A stretch of DNA of 64,000 nt from positions 62,001-126,000 of the forward strand of contig WRLY01000005.1 in assembly GCA_009776305.1 (NCBI GenBank). The letters are read 5' to 3'. Of this stretch, positions 60,424-64,000 are shown piece after piece. Origin of the DNA: Oscillospiraceae bacterium (GTDB taxonomy: Bacteria; Bacillota; Clostridia; Oscillospirales; Ruminococcaceae). The notes under the pieces are model-generated. The model searched no databases, was not told the origin of the DNA, and worked only from the letters and a program-made list of their open reading frames with translations. The number at the start of each line of letters is the position of its first letter. Position 1 is the first letter of the stretch. The translations under genes were made by a program, and so were the position numbers.

Positions 60424-61236
60424 ATGAAAATTGACGACGCTGTTATTGTAAAAGAGTATTATAACGCTGACCCGCAAAAGGAATGGGAGCGTCTCGCCAA
60501 TTGGCGTTTCGAGTTCAGAATAGCGGCGCATTACATGGAAAGATATATAAAGCCGGGGCAAAGCGTACTCGACATAGGCGGCGGAACAGGGCGCTATTCA
60601 CTCTGGTTAGCACATAAAGGTTGCGACGTTACCCTTTTTGACCTGTCGGAAAAAAGCATTGAATTTGCCCAAAGGAAAGCCGCCGAGTACGGCGTAAGCT
60701 TTAAAACCGTGGTCGGCGACGCCCGCTATATCACCGCCAATCCCAAGTTAGCAAAAAAATACGACCACGTACTTATTATGGGACCGCTTTATCACCTTAC
60801 CGACGAGTACGACCGTGCATCCTCCCTGCGCGGGGCGGTTACGCATTTGAAAAAAGGCGGAAAGCTTTTTGCGTCGTTTGTTTCAATTATAGGCGGCATG
60901 GTCTTTATGCTTAGGGAGTGCCCGGAGCTTGTCACAAATCAAAGCGAGCAACCGTATATAAACGCGCTTATGAACGGACATTCCTACGGAGGCGACGCAT
61001 TCACAAGGGCGTTTTTCTCTTACCCTGATGAGATTTTACCGTTTATGGAGAATTTTCCTTTGCAAAAACTGCACTTTTTAGGCCAGGAGGGAATAAGCTC
61101 GCCGTTTTTTAACAGAATGATGCCCATTCCTCAGCCTGCAATTGACAAATGGTTTGAAATAAGCCTTGCCCTTTGTGAAAAAGATGAGTTTTTATCTTAT
61201 TCCGAACACTTAATGTACATAGGGGAGAAAATTTAG
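60424..61236 (+). CDS. Class I SAM-dependent methyltransferase
   Basis: 270 residues. Motif I VLDIGGGTGRYSLWLAHKG, an acidic strand-2 end (VTLFDLSEKSIEFA), GDARYI and HVLIMGPLYHL fit the Methyltransf_11/25 group. A substrate cannot be assigned. GGAGGAA lies eight bases before the ATG at 60424; the frame extends 45 bases upstream without a site. Its stop overlaps the stop of the convergent kinase gene by four bases. Confidence 0.88.
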   Translation: MKIDDAVIVKEYYNADPQKEWERLANWRFEFRIAAHYMERYIKPGQSVLDIGGGTGRYSLWLAHKGCDVTLFDLSEKSIEFAQRKAAEYGVSFKTVVGDARYITANPKLAKKYDHVLIMGPLYHLTDEYDRASSLRGAVTHLKKGGKLFASFVSIIGGMVFMLRECPELVTNQSEQPYINALMNGHSYGGDAFTRAFFSYPDEILPFMENFPLQKLHFLGQEGISSPFFNRMMPIPQPAIDKWFEISLALCEKDEFLSYSEHLMYIGEKI

Positions 61237-63938
61237 TTATTCCAATACTTACGCGCCTTTGCCAAAACCTTGCTCATATCAAGCGGTTTGCCGAGGTGGT
61301 CGTCCATACCCGCGTCAAGGCATTTTTCTATATCGTCTTTGAAGACGTTGGCGGTCATGGCTACGATTGGAACCTGACAGCCAACTCCGCGGATAAGGCG
61401 GGTGGCTTCCAAGCCGTCCATTTCGGGCATTTGTATATCCATGAATACAAGGTCGTACTTTGCCGGATTTTCAGTTACCATGTTAAAAGCCTCGAGACCG
61501 TTTACAGCGCAGTCAATTTCTGCACCGGTCTTCTCCATGTTTACAAGGAAAATCTCGCGGTTTATTTCAACGTCCTCAGCAAGCAGAATACGGCAGCCTT
61601 TGAGTTCCATGCTCTTGACAGTGCGGCGTTGTTTTGCAGGTTCTGAGCCTTCAATGCCGAGGCAGGCGTTTATGCTGTCTAAAATATCCGAGGCGAACAG
61701 CGGCTTTGTCAAAAACTTATCAATCCCCACTTGCTTGGCTTTCTCATTAATTCTGCTCCAATCGGTAGCAGAAATCATAATGACCACGCATTTTTTGCAG
61801 TTACTTTGCTCTTTTATTTTCCTTGAAAGTTCAATACCGTCTATTCCGGGCATTTTATAATCCACAAAATATACGTCGTATCCTCCACATTCGGAAATCT
61901 TGCAGAGTGCTTCCTTGCCGCATAACGCGGTGTCGCAAACCAAACCGTAGCGCTTGAAGATTTCGCTTAGGTATAAAAGCACCTCTTCCGAATCGTCAAC
62001 CGCTAAAATTCTGACGTTTTTCCAGTTTACAGACGGGTCAAGCAGATTGGTTACGCGTTCTTTTCCCCGTGTAACCTTGAAATCAAACCTGAATTTTGAG
62101 CCTTTGCCGAATTCAGATTCAACGCTTATTTCCCCGCCCATTATCTCGGCTATGCGCTTTGAAATAGCCAAGCCTAACCCCGTCCCTCCGAATTTACGGG
62201 ACATGCCGCTTTCCGCTTGCTCAAAAACGTGGAAAAGCTTGGTCTTCTGTTCGGGCGTTATACCTATGCCGGTATCGGCGACTTCTACAGCTATTATACA
62301 AACGCCGTCCCTTTCCTCCGCGAGGAATGCGTTAAGGCTAATACTCCCGCCCTCGGGAGTGAATTTTACGGCATTGCTTAAAAGATTTATGATAACCTGG
62401 GTAATCCGCTGGTCGTCCCCTACCAAAATGTGCGGGATTTTACCGTCTATGGATACGCTTAGTTTCTGGTTTTTTTCCTCACAGCGGAAACATATAGCGT
62501 TGACGGTTTTTTTCAGCGTTTTCTCAAAAGAGAATTCGGTTAATACAAGCTCAAGCTTATTTGCCTCTATTTTTGACATGTCGAGAATGTCGTTGATTAC
62601 CCCTAAAAGGTGCGACGACGCCTCCTCAATTTTTCCGAGGGCATAATCCTTTCTCTCGGAATCGGTAGAGTTTAAGCCGATTGAAGCCATTCCCATGATT
62701 GTATTGAGCGGTGTACGCATTTCGTGAGACATGTTTGAAAGAAATGCGCCTTTTGCCTTAGACGCGGCGGTGGCATGTCTTAAAGCTTCGGTCAATCTCC
62801 TGTTATAGGCAGAACGTATAATAGCCCCCGAAATTACGGTAGTCATGTTTTCAACGAATACTACTTCGCTTTCGGTCCAGGCGCGTTTTCTGTCGCATTG
62901 CTCCGCGCCTAAAATGCCCCACATTCTTCCGTCAATATAAAGTGGCGCACTTGTAAACGCTAATATATCCTTTGATACAAAGTTTTTAAAATTAGGGTCG
63001 TTTGGCACGTCGCAAGAAAAGAAAACAGGCGTCACGACGCTTTCGGTAAGGATTTCAGGAAAAGCGGTTTTTATAAAATCAAAAAGCCCCGTGAATTCAG
63101 GATTCGGTTTCGGAGCATTTTCATCATGCCAGCTATAGGCAAGAAAAGTTTCTCCTTTTTCGTAATCCATAACGTAAATAACGATTCTAGACGCTTCAAG
63201 GTGCTGACCTAATTTTGCGAGGGTTTCTTTGATTAGCTTGTCGGATTCGCTGGATATTACAAAACTTTTTGTTATTTCGCTTATGAATTCCTGCTGTCTG
63301 AGCTTTGAAATAAGCAGTTCATTGGTGTTGGCTATATCCTGTTCCATTTCGGCGCGAATCACGGCGTTAGCGCATAAAAATGCCGTCGAACGCATAATTT
63401 CGGCGCAGTCGTTATCGAAATAGCGCTCATTCCTATGGTCTTCAAACAGCACGAATCCCCAAAATTCACTGTCGAGAAATACAGGCGTGACAAACACCGA
63501 AACAGCGCCGACCGCTTTTAATGTAGCCTGTTCTCTTTCGGGCATTGTGCCGACGGGACTGTTTACCGAATTCCCTTTATCGAAAAGCTCCTGCCATCCC
63601 GGCGCGTATTCGGTGTATGTAACGTCTACAAATTTTTTTAACGGTTTTGTAGTACCGCCCGATTTTCTCTCCCACCGGTAAACCTGGGAGGTATGCAGAC
63701 CGTCAGGCTGTTTAAAATTACGGAAAATCGACATTCTGTCAAGGTCAACCATTTCTACAACCAATCTTATCCCGTCGGTCATCATGTCCTCGAAAGTTCC
63801 TTCGCCCAACGAGAGAAAGGTTATTGCCGTTTGGCTTAAAGTATCCAGCATTTTTTCACGGCGTTTGACGTTTTCAAATTCGCTGTTTGTGCGGTTTTCC
63901 GTATACGAAACATTGCCGTTATTTGGGTTAATAGCCAT
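61233..63938 (-). CDS. Cytoplasmic hybrid histidine kinase (GAF-GAF-HisKA-HATPase-REC-REC)
   Basis: 901 residues without a transmembrane segment. Two GAF-like domains (~25-205 and ~215-380; the second has the telling LYIDGRMWGILGAEQ). HisKA with the phospho-His in FLSNMSHEMRTPLNTIMGMA (about residue 408), HATPase with NLLSNAVKFTPEG (N box), VADTGIGI (G1) and GGTGLGLAIS (G2). Two receivers follow: REC1 with FVDYKMPGIDG and REC2 with FMDIQMPEMDG, both keeping the Asp. No HPt domain is fused; a free HPt protein is coded at 21656-22030. The stimulus and final target are unknown. The ribosome-binding site (AGTAGGT) is modest. Confidence 0.95.
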   Translation of the reverse strand: MAINPNNGNVSYTENRTNSEFENVKRREKMLDTLSQTAITFLSLGEGTFEDMMTDGIRLVVEMVDLDRMSIFRNFKQPDGLHTSQVYRWERKSGGTTKPLKKFVDVTYTEYAPGWQELFDKGNSVNSPVGTMPEREQATLKAVGAVSVFVTPVFLDSEFWGFVLFEDHRNERYFDNDCAEIMRSTAFLCANAVIRAEMEQDIANTNELLISKLRQQEFISEITKSFVISSESDKLIKETLAKLGQHLEASRIVIYVMDYEKGETFLAYSWHDENAPKPNPEFTGLFDFIKTAFPEILTESVVTPVFFSCDVPNDPNFKNFVSKDILAFTSAPLYIDGRMWGILGAEQCDRKRAWTESEVVFVENMTTVISGAIIRSAYNRRLTEALRHATAASKAKGAFLSNMSHEMRTPLNTIMGMASIGLNSTDSERKDYALGKIEEASSHLLGVINDILDMSKIEANKLELVLTEFSFEKTLKKTVNAICFRCEEKNQKLSVSIDGKIPHILVGDDQRITQVIINLLSNAVKFTPEGGSISLNAFLAEERDGVCIIAVEVADTGIGITPEQKTKLFHVFEQAESGMSRKFGGTGLGLAISKRIAEIMGGEISVESEFGKGSKFRFDFKVTRGKERVTNLLDPSVNWKNVRILAVDDSEEVLLYLSEIFKRYGLVCDTALCGKEALCKISECGGYDVYFVDYKMPGIDGIELSRKIKEQSNCKKCVVIMISATDWSRINEKAKQVGIDKFLTKPLFASDILDSINACLGIEGSEPAKQRRTVKSMELKGCRILLAEDVEINREIFLVNMEKTGAEIDCAVNGLEAFNMVTENPAKYDLVFMDIQMPEMDGLEATRLIRGVGCQVPIVAMTANVFKDDIEKCLDAGMDDHLGKPLDMSKVLAKARKYWNN

Positions 63939-64000
63939 AATTACCTACTTTGTTTTAACTAAATAAACTTTTACACATTATATTTTATCACAAAGACAAA

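Overview
This 64 kb window looks like chromosomal DNA of a low-to-mid GC Gram-positive bacterium of the class Clostridia, most plausibly an Oscillospirales/Ruminococcaceae-like lineage. Evidence: the clostridial order of the S10-spc-alpha ribosomal operon with map, a KOW protein and infA inside it; a zinc-type S14; spore-associated genes (spmA, spmB, ytfJ/gerW); ftsEX followed by M23 and S41 proteins; a B. subtilis ThyA-type thymidylate synthase; and many TTGACA-17-TATAAT promoters with strong AGGAGG ribosome-binding sites. No prophage, insertion sequence, CRISPR array or rRNA operon was seen. The class is well supported; the family is inference.

Layout. 0-3 kb: an autoregulated XRE repressor, a flavodoxin-like oxidoreductase and metG. 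3-8.5 kb: a PucR/CdaR-type regulator, then ftsE-ftsX, a coiled-coil M23 endopeptidase and an S41 protein with a degenerate active site, a cell-division/wall-hydrolysis module. 8.5-12.2 kb: greA, lysS and membrane proteins. 12.2-18.7 kb (minus strand): an orphan pilT, an orphan cobU-like gene, pyruvate carboxylase behind a leader packed with hairpins, and a HEMEH-motif protein. 18.8-22 kb: a secreted CAP/Ig-like protein and small, partly decayed genes. 22.2-28.2 kb: spmAB, an M50-like protein lacking its zinc histidines, scpAB, a DUF2953 protein, ytfJ/gerW and a D,D-carboxypeptidase. 28.2-31 kb: a cupin, a biotin-carrier protein, oadA and HPr. 31.2-48 kb: one long ribosomal protein/secY/adk/map/infA/rpoA operon. 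48-64 kb: an aminotransferase, tRNA-Arg(CCG), thyA-folA, a GH94 phosphorylase, comM, a phosphohexomutase, NAD(P)HX repair, a lipoprotein whose ribosome-binding site lies inside a terminator, mpg, a methyltransferase and a large hybrid histidine kinase.

Most of the window is ordinary core genome. The most unusual observations are: (1) two related tiny ORFs, ending in the same five residues and the same 18-base ribosome-binding/stop module, placed directly before rpsC and secY; (2) an S41 protein in which all three catalytic residues are replaced at exactly conserved spacing; (3) an M50 protein in which both zinc-ligand histidines of HExxH are arginine; (4) a ladder of perfect hairpins in the presumed pyc leader; and (5) a terminator that contains the next gene's Shine-Dalgarno sequence. 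Coordinates were counted by hand from the numbered sequence; no database search was run.
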